Shown: positions 28,358 to 36,957, numbered from the stretch's first letter. The stretch: DNA of 64,000 nucleotides from Methanobrevibacter arboriphilus (GCF_019669925.1 NZ_AP019779.1:868001-932000), one strand, 5' to 3'. The notes: generated from the letters alone by a model not told the origin. Numbers and translations are program-made.

Positions 28358-29080
28358 ATGAAATATATACATATTCCATTAGAAGGAGCATATAATGTTA
28401 GAGAATTGGGAGGTTATTCTATAAACAATGGGATCACTTCTTTTAATAGTTTTTTAAGAGGAGATAGTCTTGAAGAAATCACTAATAATGATTTAAAGTT
28501 ATTAGAAGAATATGGGATAAAAAATATACTGGATTTAAGAGGAGATATTGAAATAGGTGATGAAGTAAAAATAATAAGAGATAATTCAAACTTAGAATAT
28601 AAACAAATTTCATTATTTGGTGATATTGAAAAGGCTGAATCTGAAGATATAACTAAAATGATTGTTGAAAATCCAGAAGAATTTTTAATAGAAGTATATA
28701 TAGCTGCACTAAGTGAAGCAAAATCTGCAATGAAAGAAGTATTTAATCATATAGCAAAATGTGAAGGAGGGATACTTTTCCATTGTACTGATGGAAAAGA
28801 CAGAACAGGAGTTATATCTGCACTTTTATTAGATTTAGCTGGTGTTAAAAAGTCAGACATTATAGCTAACTACCAAGTAACCCATACCTATATAAAAGAA
28901 AATCCAAAAGTAATAGAACAAGCAAAACAGTATTCTGAAGGACTAATCTATTCAAAACCAGAATATATTGGGAATTTATTAAAATATCTTGAAAAAAATT
29001 ATAATAATGCAGAATCATATCTAGAAAACATTGGTGTAAGTAAAGAAAATATAGGAAAAATAAAAGAAAAATTAGTATAA
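28358..29080 (+). CDS. Tyrosine/dual-specificity-like protein phosphatase
   Basis: A protein of about 240 residues of the Y_phosphatase3 type. It opens with GAYNVRELGGY and FLRGDSL, typical of this family. It has the P-loop HCTDGKDRTGV with catalytic Cys and Arg (C-x5-R), and a following helical segment ending in YLENIGVSKENIGKI. Members dephosphorylate phosphotyrosine proteins or phosphoinositides; the natural substrate here is unknown. The start is placed at ATG 28358 because AAAAGGTG overlaps the alternative GTG at 28349. It stands alone at the edge of a long non-coding stretch. Confidence 0.88.
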   Translation: MKYIHIPLEGAYNVRELGGYSINNGITSFNSFLRGDSLEEITNNDLKLLEEYGIKNILDLRGDIEIGDEVKIIRDNSNLEYKQISLFGDIEKAESEDITKMIVENPEEFLIEVYIAALSEAKSAMKEVFNHIAKCEGGILFHCTDGKDRTGVISALLLDLAGVKKSDIIANYQVTHTYIKENPKVIEQAKQYSEGLIYSKPEYIGNLLKYLEKNYNNAESYLENIGVSKENIGKIKEKLV

Positions 29081-30199
29081 AAAATTAAGGAATATCCAAT
29101 AAAAACCAAATTATTAAAAAATAGAAAAAAGAAAAAAATAATAAAAAAGGAACATTTAATCTAAATTCCAGAAGTTTTTCTTTTTTAATATTTTAAATTA
29201 TTTATACAGTTTTATTATCATATTATCCCATTATTTAGTAATTTTATTTGTTAATAAAGAAAATCTAAATCATTTTTAACACATAAGTGGTTAAATTCGG
29301 TTGTTAAGTCTTTAAAAAAATATATTATTTTTAATCTTTGTTTTATCCATTATTCAGAACTATACTTTTTTAATAGTTAATTATAGTTCTTTAAATAAAT
29401 AATTTGGAGTTAAATGTTCATTAAAGGGTTTATGTCTGATTTTTGCTAAACATTATTTAAATGATTCTGCATTTAATGATTATATTTATTGTACAATTAT
29501 TAACATTCCATTTAGATTAGATACACAGGTTAATCAGATTTGATCTCTTTATAATGGGATTTGGATTCACTTAGAAAAAAAGGACAAACGTCATTCATTT
29601 CTTTTAATCTTTAGATTTCTTCTGCATGGTGTTTCATTGTTAATCTATGACTAGTTTAGCTATTTAACATGATTATTCTTGTTGAGTTTTTTTTAAATTG
29701 ATTTTGTTCTTTTTTTTCTTGTTTTAAATATTATTTTGATAATATTTACAGTTTTTGTAAATATTTAGAAATTTAATATATGAAAAACAATTAAAGCATA
29801 TAACAATAATATTAATCATGAATCTAAAAAATTCAGAAAAAATAAAAATATATAACAACTAAAAAATGTAAAACTTCTAAAAAATAAAAAACAATTTAAT
29901 AAAAAAAATAAGAAAAATAAACTAGCTTAAACCTTAAAATGTAATAAAAAATCTAGCGTCCTAAAAATATTTATTTTACATTTAACAAATTATTAATATA
30001 TGTTATTAAAAATCTGATTTTAAATAGTAAAGTCATTTTTTTATAGAAAATCAAGAAAATAATCAATTGCTGAGTTTAATTTCAAAAAACTAATAACGCT
30101 TTTAGAAAAACAATTTATTTAGTTCTTATTCCAATAAATTGTTAGGGAGGCTTTATTTTTATTAATCATTTTCTTAATTATTTGATAGTTAGTGATAAG
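29081..30199. other. Long non-coding stretch with gene remnants
   Basis: About 1.1 kb without an intact gene. At 29600-29690 it holds a degraded piece of the gene at 31320-31973. The plus strand at about 29460-29545 reads as a short protein-like stretch (NDSAFNDYIYCTIINIPF) that ends in a stop and has no start; I could not identify it. The rest is AT-rich. With the integrase fragment further right, this looks like a decayed insertion region. Confidence 0.55.
29600..29690 (-). pseudogene. Degraded 3' fragment of the 31320-type gene
   Basis: About 80 bases align with 31330-31415, including the shared runs GATTTCTTCTGC, TGGTGTTTCATTGTTAATC and GGTTTAGCTA/AGTTTAGCTA, then TAACATGAT. This corresponds to the last 28 or so codons of the intact gene. 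Substitutions and small gaps have removed the reading frame. It is 1.6 kb from the intact copy in the same orientation. Confidence 0.6.
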
Positions 30200-30985
30200 A
30201 TGTCTAAAAAGATAAAAATGGTTAGTATTATTGCTGCAATTTTAGCTATTGTCGCAATCTCTAGTATTATTTATATTAATGATTATTATCGTCCAATGCC
30301 TTATGCAACTGAAATTTTAGCAAATAATAACAACTTAAGTAGTGATAATGTCTCTATAACTGAAACTGATAATTATATTTATTTTGAATATAAAGAAAAG
30401 GTTAATATCACTAATACGACTAATACATCCAATAAACAGATAAATACTAAAAAAGGTCTGATTTTTTACCCAGGTGGAAAAGTAGCATATGAATCTTATG
30501 TTCCTTTTGCAAAAAAACTCTCTGAAAGAGGTTATGATGTAGCTATTGTGAAAATGCCATTGAATTTAGCTATAATTGATACAAACAAAGCTAATATTAT
30601 TATTGAAAAACATAATGATGTTGAATGGATTATTGGAGGTCATTCTTTAGGAGGGACAGCCGCCAGTATTTTTGTTCACAATAATCCTGAAAAAGCAAAA
30701 GGAATTGTGTTTTTAGCATCATACCCCAATGAAAATTTATCAAGCATTAATATAAAAGGACTTTCTATTGTTGGAACTAGAGATGGTGTTTTAGATAAGA
30801 AAAGTTTTGATGAATCTATTTCTAAGTTTCCAAAAAATACTACTTTTGAAATTATAAATGGGGGCAATCACGGCTATTTTGGATATTATGGATTTCAAGA
30901 AGGAGATAACAATGCTACCATTTCTAGAGAAAAACAAGAAGAAGAAACAGTCAATATCATTGATAAATTCTTAGAATCTATTTGA
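30200..30985 (+). CDS. Membrane-anchored alpha/beta hydrolase
   Basis: A protein of about 261 residues with one N-terminal membrane helix (about residues 5-25), then an extracellular alpha/beta hydrolase domain. It shows LIFYPGGKVAYESYVPFAKKL, the nucleophile elbow GGHSLGG, a likely Asp in GTRDGVL and His in NGGNHGYFGYYG. This arrangement matches the archaeal and bacterial Abhydrolase_5 group; the substrate is unknown. ATG 30200 with a nearby GTGAT is preferred over the TTG at 30182. Its 3' end overlaps the truncated integrase gene by eight bases, so a recombination event may have joined them. Confidence 0.8.
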   Translation: MSKKIKMVSIIAAILAIVAISSIIYINDYYRPMPYATEILANNNNLSSDNVSITETDNYIYFEYKEKVNITNTTNTSNKQINTKKGLIFYPGGKVAYESYVPFAKKLSERGYDVAIVKMPLNLAIIDTNKANIIIEKHNDVEWIIGGHSLGGTAASIFVHNNPEKAKGIVFLASYPNENLSSINIKGLSIVGTRDGVLDKKSFDESISKFPKNTTFEIINGGNHGYFGYYGFQEGDNNATISREKQEEETVNIIDKFLESI

Positions 30986-31274
30986 TACAGATCCACATAA
31001 CATTTAAAAAACAAAAGTAAATTATTGAAATAACAAAGTAAAATTGATAATTATTCACTTTTCTTTCATCTAGCTCTAAAATTCTTGGATTTCCTTTATC
31101 ATCTATAAAAGGTTGTTGTTCTGCTCTTGCTTCTTTTATAAGTTGTGTGGGTGTTTTATCAAATAATTGATATATTTCCTTAAATACAATATTATATTCT
31201 TTTTCTCGTTGAAATGATAGGTTTCTTCTTTTTATTAGTTGTATTAATTTTGTATCTGTTTCTGTGAATTTCAA
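30978..31274 (-). pseudogene. Truncated tyrosine recombinase (integrase), N-terminal part
   Basis: This 98-residue frame resembles the SAM-like core-binding domain at the start of archaeal phage-type integrases: LIQLIKRRNLSFQREKEYN, IYQLFDKTPTQLIKEARAEQ, PFIDDKGNPRILELDERKV. It ends after a short hydrophobic tail, and the catalytic domain with the R-H-R-Y residues is absent from the window. It therefore cannot be active alone. The start is a TTG with AAAGGTAAT upstream. It lies just downstream of the 217-residue gene on the same strand and is cut short where the hydrolase gene begins. Confidence 0.5.
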
Positions 31275-31319
31275 TTTAATTACCTTTCTATCTTTTTAAT
31301 AAAGAAAGAAAGAATAAAA

Positions 31320-31973
31320 TTATTTATTTAGCTCTTTAAGCCTTTGGATTTCTTCTGCGTGGTGTTTCATTGTTAATCCATTGGCTGGTTTAGCTACAGT
31401 AACATGATGATCTTTTTCTAATTTATATATTAAAAATTTATCATTTTCAAGCTCAATAAAACCATTTGGATCTTCAAGTTCTAATCCCTCTATCTCATCA
31501 ACGATATTTTTATATTCAAGTTCTTCATCAGCTATTATTTGAGCAATATCCATTCCTTGGAGTTCTGGATTTAATTGAATAGAAAGAGCAACAATACCAT
31601 TAACTTCATTTTCACCAAGTTCAAACTTTGAATTTCTAATTTCATTAATATTAGATAAAACATGTACTTTTGTAACTTCAGTAGCTGGAATCTCATTAGA
31701 AGTTCCAATTAAGTTTATTTTATAGGTATTTTTCCATTTTCCTATTCTGTATATTGCATAATTTACATCGCTAAAAGAAATATTAATCTTCCCAAAATTT
31801 GGATCATTTTCATTAATTTCATTACTTGGTTTGATGTTATTCTTATTATTAGTTTTATTATTACCTATATCATTATATTTTTTATTATATTTTTTATTAT
31901 CTTTATTATTATCTTTATTATTGTTTTCATTATTATTTTTTATATCATTCATATTACTTTTATTTCCTTCCAT
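31320..31973 (-). CDS. Unknown family protein with Asn/Lys-rich N-terminus
   Basis: This 217-residue protein begins with a low-complexity Asn/Lys stretch (residues 1-50, encoded by degenerate AAT/AAC repeats). It continues with a folded domain shared with 35950-36606. Conserved features are YAIYRIGKWKNTYKINLIG, NEIPATEVTK, EVNGIVALSIQLN, DEELEYKNIV and FIELENDKFLIYKLEKDHH. No signal peptide or membrane segment is seen, so it is probably cytoplasmic. The Asn/Lys tract could vary in length by slippage. The last codons also exist as a degraded copy at 29600-29690. I do not recognise the family. It lies between a truncated integrase and a nitrilase gene, in accessory sequence. Confidence 0.75.
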   Translation of the reverse strand: MEGNKSNMNDIKNNNENNNKDNNKDNKKYNKKYNDIGNNKTNNKNNIKPSNEINENDPNFGKINISFSDVNYAIYRIGKWKNTYKINLIGTSNEIPATEVTKVHVLSNINEIRNSKFELGENEVNGIVALSIQLNPELQGMDIAQIIADEELEYKNIVDEIEGLELEDPNGFIELENDKFLIYKLEKDHHVTVAKPANGLTMKHHAEEIQRLKELNK

Positions 31974-32091
31974 TTGAAAACCTCTAAATTATTTTAAATA
32001 TTAATATATGAATATGAGATATGAATATTAAATATAAATATTAGATATTAATATATAATTTTAGTCATATAACTATTACTTAGGTGTGATT

Positions 32092-32943
32092 ATGAAACTG
32101 AAAGTAGCTTTATGCCAGATGAATGTAGTTGATAATAAAGAAAAAAATATCAAAAAAGCTATTAGCATGATAAAAAAAGCTAAAAATGAAGGTTCGGATA
32201 TAGCTATTTTACCGGAAATGTTTAATTGCCCTTATGAAAATGAAAAATTTAAAGAATATGCTGAATTTAGTGAAGATAGCTATACCTTAAAATCAATAGC
32301 TGAAACTAGTAAAAATGAGAATATTCATGTTTTAGCTGGTTCCATTCCTGAAAAAGAAATCAATACAAAAACAGGAAAAGAAAAAATTTATAATACTAGT
32401 TTTTTATTTGATGATACTGGTGAAATATTAGGTTATCATAGGAAGATGCATTTATTTGATATAGATGTTAAAGATAAGATTTACTTTAAAGAATCAGATA
32501 CCTTGAATTCTGGAAATAGTGTTACGGTAATTGACACAAAATCAAAAATAGGTAAAATAGGAATAGGTATCTGTTATGATATTCGTTTTTTAGAACTTTC
32601 AAGAATCATGTCACTGAAAGGTGCAAAAATTTTAATATATCCTGGAGCTTTTAATTTAACCACTGGACCTGATCATTGGGAATTATTGTTTAGATCTCGT
32701 GCTCTTGATAATCAAGTTTTTACTATTGGTGTTTCACCATCACTTAATGAATTTAATAGTTATCATGCTTATGGCCATTCTATAGTTTGTAATCCTTGGG
32801 GAAAGATTGTTAAAAAAGCTAGTTATGAAGAAGAACTCTTAATATCTGAAATAGATCTTAAAGAAGTGGATAAAGTAAGAGAAGAGCTCCCTATTTTAAA
32901 AAATAGACGAAATGACATTTATGAGTTAAAAAACTTAGATTAA
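32092..32943 (+). CDS. Nitrilase-superfamily amidohydrolase
   Basis: This protein of about 283 residues has the complete Glu-Lys-Cys triad of carbon-nitrogen hydrolases: Glu in AILPEMFNCPY, Lys in YHRKMHLFD, Cys in GIGICYDIRF. HAYGHSIVCNPWG also fits the family. The HLFDIDV and EIDL segments are like the Nit2/omega-amidase and deaminated-glutathione amidase branch, so a metabolite-repair amidase is the best guess. The start is ATG 32092 after AGGTGTGAT; the GTG at 32086 lies within the ribosome site. It is divergent from the 217-residue gene with a spacer of about 115 bases. Confidence 0.9.
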   Translation: MKLKVALCQMNVVDNKEKNIKKAISMIKKAKNEGSDIAILPEMFNCPYENEKFKEYAEFSEDSYTLKSIAETSKNENIHVLAGSIPEKEINTKTGKEKIYNTSFLFDDTGEILGYHRKMHLFDIDVKDKIYFKESDTLNSGNSVTVIDTKSKIGKIGIGICYDIRFLELSRIMSLKGAKILIYPGAFNLTTGPDHWELLFRSRALDNQVFTIGVSPSLNEFNSYHAYGHSIVCNPWGKIVKKASYEEELLISEIDLKEVDKVREELPILKNRRNDIYELKNLD

Positions 32944-33057
32944 AAATAGATCATAAATGAGGTTAAAAATTAGTAGATTAGAAAATTAGGTTAAATCTAA
33001 TTAAAATATATGATAATACTATTATTTATTCTATTATTTATTTTAAATTTAAGTTTT

Positions 33058-33230
33058 AAAAAAATTATCTATTAAAGAAGAAAAGAGAGTAGCTCTTAAA
33101 CCTATAGCAAAGGTTTAGAAAATAAGTAGTTAAGATGACATATGAAAGAACTAATAACCTTTTTACTATAGTTTTAAGAACTTTTGTTGAGTGATATGAT
33201 GTAATTTTTTGGAGGATTACACCACCAATT
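33058..33230 (-). ncRNA. Candidate metal-regulated small RNA
   Basis: On the minus strand a TATA box (33257-33250) predicts transcription from about 33228. A 60-codon frame covers the region but its ATG (33247) lies upstream of the expected start site, and no other start codon with a ribosome site is visible, so a protein is unlikely. The transcript would end with two hairpins, TAAACCT/AGGTTTA (33117-33097) and AAGAG/CTCTT (33097-33083), followed by a T-run at about 33064-33058. A palindromic operator of DtxR/IdeR geometry abuts the TATA box. Size and layout suggest a regulatory RNA of about 170 nt. Expression is not shown. Confidence 0.4.
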
Positions 33231-33258
33231 ATAGTATTGTTTTTCATAGTATATAAAT

Positions 33259-33276
33259 ATTTAGGTATGCCTAAAT
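33259..33276. promoter_or_regulatory. DtxR/IdeR-type palindromic operator
   Basis: ATTTAGGTATGCCTAAAT contains half-sites TTAGG and CCTAA separated by four bases, the geometry known for DtxR/IdeR-family sites. Eight of nine base pairs of the palindrome are symmetric. It touches the BRE side of the TATA box for the predicted small transcript on the minus strand, a position suited to repression. Two more copies are at 36682-36719. Confidence 0.6.
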
Positions 33277-33414
33277 TTTATATTGTGTAAATTATAAAAT
33301 TATGAAAAAATTAAAAATTAAAAATATTATAATTTTTAAAATATTGTAATTTAAAATAGTATAACTTAAGAATGGTATAGCTTAAAAAATTAAAAGTTAA
33401 AAAGATTGAAAAAA

Positions 33415-34950
33415 TCATCTATAAATAGCTATATTATTATTTTCAATTAATTCATTAACTTGATTCTTATAATCTACTTTAAATTTCTTCAATAACTTTA
33501 AATATTTCTTATTGAAAGTTAACTTTAGAACAGTACTAGAACCTTTTTTTAAAGATTTCATCTTTATTTTACTAATTAATTTACCCTTACTATAAACTCC
33601 AAGATAATTTTTATTTGATGTAATAATTCCAATGTTTTTAACCTTAATATAATACCTATTATTCTTTCTTACAATTTTAACTATTTTCAAATCAGGTTTA
33701 TGAGTTTTTGCATTAGTATTTGAAACTTTTTTAGCTTTATATCCATAACTACTTACAGTAGAGTTAAATAATTTAATAGTTAAAGTGGAAACATTAGACA
33801 TTAATTTAGTTGTTTTTGCAGGGGTGTTTTTTGTACTAAATTCTCCTAATAATTTCCCATTATTATAGACACTAATATTAAAAATAGGTAAATTTTCAAT
33901 TCCTTTTTTAGATCCATCAGTGTTTAAAGCAAAATAAGTGTTATAATTTAAATTATCTCCTATTTTAAGAGTATTGTTAGCTACTGTTGGACTTATTAAT
34001 AATTTATAATAATTATTAACATTAAATCCCCTATATAAGCTACTTATGTTATCATTAGTTCCCCAAAAATTAAAATCAGCATTAGTGCTTCCTGCATTAT
34101 TAAAGATTGTGTTTCCATAATAATCATAATTATTATAAAAAGCACAGTAGTTAACAGTGAGATTACTTTCTTTATTAACTATAGCTCCACCATCTCTACC
34201 AATTAAACCATTAAATAATAACAAGTTGTTTCCAATGAATAGAGAATTTGTTATAAGCATGTATTTCCCACCATTTGTGTCAATTGCTCCTCCACCACTA
34301 TAAGCTTTATTATTTATAAAAACAGAGTTGTTTATAATAACTTTTTCACCGAATCTATTGTTAATAGCTCCACCATACATATTTCCTGTGTTATTTGTAA
34401 AAGAACAGTCAAAAACAGTGAGATTTCCATTAATATTGAATATAGCTGCACCACGACCACCTTCAGAACAAGCTATATCACCATTACAGTTTGCAAAATT
34501 ATTATTAAAAATACAGTTGATGAAAGTAGCATCCCCTGAGTTATAAATTGCAGCACCATTAGTATCTCGATAAGCATTAGTAAAAACAATATTTTCAAAT
34601 CTAACAATTGAACCATTATTAATATTAATCAAATTATATAAATTTTGACCATCTATAATTGATTTATTAGTGATATTAGTGCCTTTTATAGTTAGATTCT
34701 TATTAATTGTAATATTATAATTACCTTCACCTTTATATACTCCACTAGAAAGAAGTATTGTTCCTTGAGGGCCAACACTATCAATAGCATTTGAAAGTGT
34801 CGCCTTAGAAGAGTTTTCAGACATTCCATTGTTTAAATCATTCCCATTTGGATTTACATGTATTAAATTAGATGGGGCAGCTGAGGCCACATTTAAACAT
34901 GCAAATATTCCCAAAACAAAAATAACTATTAAAATATAGCTTCTATTCAT
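33415..34950 (-). CDS. Adhesin-like beta-helix protein with CARDB-like tail
   Basis: This 511-residue secreted protein has a signal peptide ending at about ASAAP. A DUF1565-like opening (IHVNPNGNDLNNGMSENS) leads into a right-handed parallel beta-helix (about 45-300). The helix is built from repeats such as GAAIYNSGDATFINCIFNNN and GGAINN that resemble polymorphic adhesins. After a beta-sandwich region, the C-terminus (about 420-511) looks like a CARDB domain (PDLKIVKIVRKNNRYYIKVKN). Such adhesin-like proteins are numerous in Methanobrevibacter and are thought to act in contact with other cells or surfaces. The GGGGAT site before the ATG supports the start. Confidence 0.85.
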   Translation of the reverse strand: MNRSYILIVIFVLGIFACLNVASAAPSNLIHVNPNGNDLNNGMSENSSKATLSNAIDSVGPQGTILLSSGVYKGEGNYNITINKNLTIKGTNITNKSIIDGQNLYNLININNGSIVRFENIVFTNAYRDTNGAAIYNSGDATFINCIFNNNFANCNGDIACSEGGRGAAIFNINGNLTVFDCSFTNNTGNMYGGAINNRFGEKVIINNSVFINNKAYSGGGAIDTNGGKYMLITNSLFIGNNLLLFNGLIGRDGGAIVNKESNLTVNYCAFYNNYDYYGNTIFNNAGSTNADFNFWGTNDNISSLYRGFNVNNYYKLLISPTVANNTLKIGDNLNYNTYFALNTDGSKKGIENLPIFNISVYNNGKLLGEFSTKNTPAKTTKLMSNVSTLTIKLFNSTVSSYGYKAKKVSNTNAKTHKPDLKIVKIVRKNNRYYIKVKNIGIITSNKNYLGVYSKGKLISKIKMKSLKKGSSTVLKLTFNKKYLKLLKKFKVDYKNQVNELIENNNIAIYR

Positions 34951-35355
34951 TTTATCCCCTTAAATATAAATATTTAAATTATATATAACCATCTAGATTA
35001 AATATAACTAACTAAATCAGATATAATAATTAATTAAATAGTTAAATTAGATATTAAATTAAATATTAAATTAGATATAACTAGTTAAATTAACAAAATT
35101 ATTTATATTATTTTTTATTATTATTCGATGTGAATTATTTATCATATAGGATATATTTAAATTATATTTTGTTTAATATAAAGTTTATTAAAATAAAGTT
35201 TATTAAAAATAATATTAAAACTACTAATAATCTAAATCTAATTAAAAACAAAAATTATTAAGAAATAAAACAAAATACATTTTAACTCATAATTTAGATA
35301 TAAATTAGATATAAAATATTAATATAAATCTAAAATATAAATAAAGAGCTAAAAT
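34951..35355. other. Divergent spacer (405 bp)
   Basis: It separates the minus-strand adhesin gene from the plus-strand FMN-binding protein gene. AT-rich, with repeated AACTA(A)ATTAGATAT units at 34985-35095. No ORF or structured element is visible. Confidence 0.5.
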
Positions 35356-35841
35356 ATGAACAGAACAGATAAAGAAGTAAAAAATATAGATAATATAATT
35401 AATATTATTAAAAAATGCGATATAATAAGAATCGGTCTATTTGATAATGAATACCCTTATATAATCCCTCTTAATTTTGGATATTATTATGATAAAAACA
35501 AGTCAGAATTAGAATTATATTTTCATGGAGCAAACACTGGTAAAAAATTAGATATTATTAAAAACAATAAAAAAGCAGGATTTGAAATGGATTGTTCTAC
35601 AGAATTAATTAAAGGTAGTAATCCATGTAGATATACCATGAAATTTGAAAGTGTGTGTGGAAATGGAAAAATCAGCATATTGTCAGAAGAAGAGAAATTA
35701 AAAGGATTGAAATATATAATGAAACAATATTCAAGCAATAATTTTAGTAATGATGACTTCAAATCAAAAGTAGTTGAAAAAACAATAGTTTTTAAATTAT
35801 CGGTTAATGAAATCACTGGAAAATCTTCAATTAAGAAATAA
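35356..35841 (+). CDS. Pyridoxamine 5'-phosphate oxidase-fold flavoprotein
   Basis: This 161-residue protein fits the FMN-binding split barrel of the NimA/PNPOx-like group. It shows CDIIRIGLFDNEYPYIIPLNFGYYY, LYFHGANTGKKLDIIKNNKKAGFEMD and a later RYTMKFESVCGNGKISIL. Such proteins bind FMN, F420 or heme and reduce small molecules; some reduce nitroimidazoles. The cofactor cannot be decided here. A methanogen with F420 makes both options open. It is a single gene and converges with the Cys-rich paralogue gene. Confidence 0.85.
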   Translation: MNRTDKEVKNIDNIINIIKKCDIIRIGLFDNEYPYIIPLNFGYYYDKNKSELELYFHGANTGKKLDIIKNNKKAGFEMDCSTELIKGSNPCRYTMKFESVCGNGKISILSEEEKLKGLKYIMKQYSSNNFSNDDFKSKVVEKTIVFKLSVNEITGKSSIKK

Positions 35842-35949
35842 ACCAAATAGCTTTAAAGTAAATAGCTTTAAACTAAATAGTGTTAAAGTAAACAACTCAA
35901 TCTATTAAATGTCTTTTTTATAATTTTAAGTATTAATCATTATATTAAA

Positions 35950-36606
35950 TTAAATACCACTTAGCTTTATTTTGCTTAAATAAACAGTACTATATTTTCT
36001 TGTAAATTCATTAACAGGTTTTGATAGAATAGCACCATGACAATTTTCTTTTAATTTATAAATAAGAAACATTTCATTATTTATTTCAATAAAATCAGAT
36101 GGATTTTCTAATTTTAATTTATTCAATTCATTTTTAATATTATAATATTCTTTCTCTTCAGTATCTATTAATTCACCAACATCTTCATTTTGTAGTCCAT
36201 TAAATCTAATAGCTAATCCAACCATTCCATTGATTCTAAATCCTTTGAAATTAAAATTATATTTTCTAATTTCATCAATTATATTTAATGATTGGTTTTT
36301 AGTTATATGAGTAGCAGGAATTTCATTATCTATCCCTAATAGATTTAATTTATATTTATTTCTCCATTCTCCTAATCTATAGACTGCATAACTATCATCA
36401 TTGAAAAATACTAATTTATCATCATCTTCAGCATAAAATTTAGTGCATTTACATGATTTTCCACAATTGCCATTACAAGAACAAGTCGAATTACACTTAC
36501 AACTTGAAATATTCTCATATTTATTTTTATTATTTAAATTAATCCCTTTATGATTATTTAAAATAGGATTAAAAATTCTATCAGAGTTTATACGTTTATT
36601 AATCAT
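35950..36606 (-). CDS. Unknown family protein with metallothionein-like Cys cluster
   Basis: This 218-residue protein is paralogous to 31320-31973 over residues about 72-205 (YAVYRLGEWRNKYKLNLLG, NEIPATHITK, FIEINNEMFLIYKLKENCH). Its N-terminal region is different: Cys36, 38, 42, 44, 48, 52 and 54 form a compact C-x-C/C-x3-C cluster with Asn, Ser and Gly between. This resembles a small metal-binding knuckle or metallothionein. Two DtxR/IdeR-type palindromes lie over the predicted start of transcription, so both sequence and control point to metals. The start has a GGTGAT site. Function is unknown; metal sensing, storage or delivery is inferred. Confidence 0.78.
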   Translation of the reverse strand: MINKRINSDRIFNPILNNHKGINLNNKNKYENISSCKCNSTCSCNGNCGKSCKCTKFYAEDDDKLVFFNDDSYAVYRLGEWRNKYKLNLLGIDNEIPATHITKNQSLNIIDEIRKYNFNFKGFRINGMVGLAIRFNGLQNEDVGELIDTEEKEYYNIKNELNKLKLENPSDFIEINNEMFLIYKLKENCHGAILSKPVNEFTRKYSTVYLSKIKLSGI

Positions 36607-36681
36607 TTTTTAATCACCAGAAATCCCTAAAATTCAATTGAAATAAATTGAACTAAATATGATAAAAATATCTAGACAAAA

Positions 36682-36719
36682 ATTTAGGCATGCCTAAATA
36701 AATTTAGGTATACCTAAAT
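36682..36719 (-). promoter_or_regulatory. Tandem DtxR/IdeR-type operators
   Basis: Two perfect 18-bp palindromes, ATTTAGGCATGCCTAAAT (36682-36699) and ATTTAGGTATACCTAAAT (36702-36719), are centred 20 bases apart, about two helical turns, so bound dimers would lie on one face. The TATA box for the Cys-rich gene is at about 36742-36735 on the minus strand and puts the transcription start near 36712, inside the second palindrome. This is a classic repressor position. Metal type cannot be read from sequence. The rest of the spacer to 36957 is AT-rich without an ORF. Confidence 0.7.
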
Positions 36720-36957
36720 ATTTATCATAGTAGTATATAAATATTGTGCAAAAATAATTGAAACAATGAAAATAATTAGAATAAAAAAAATAAAAAATTA
36801 ACTGAAGCTAGAAAATATAGAAAAATAATTAAAACAGTTAAAACGGTCAAAATAATTAGAATAATTAAAATAATAAAATAAAAGACTAATAAAAACAATA
36901 TAATAAAAGATTAATAAAAAATAATAAAAAACAATAAAAATAAGAAATTAAAAAGAA

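Larger units (their letters stand above)
32944..33414. other. Spacer holding the small transcript and operator
   Basis: Apart from the predicted small RNA (33058-33230) and its operator (33259-33276), this 471-base spacer is AT-rich. At 33300-33400 there are loose repeats of ATAATTTAAAATA and GTATAGCTTAA. No further gene is seen. Confidence 0.5.

Noticed and set aside
29460-29545. Short protein-like stretch NDSAFNDYIYCTIINIPF on the plus strand
   Set aside because: It lacks a start and is bounded by stops. I could not match it to a transposase or other family, so no gene is called.
33065-33247. 60-codon minus-strand frame
   Set aside because: Its ATG lies upstream of the transcription start predicted from the TATA box and no inner start has a ribosome site, so I treat the region as a possible RNA instead.
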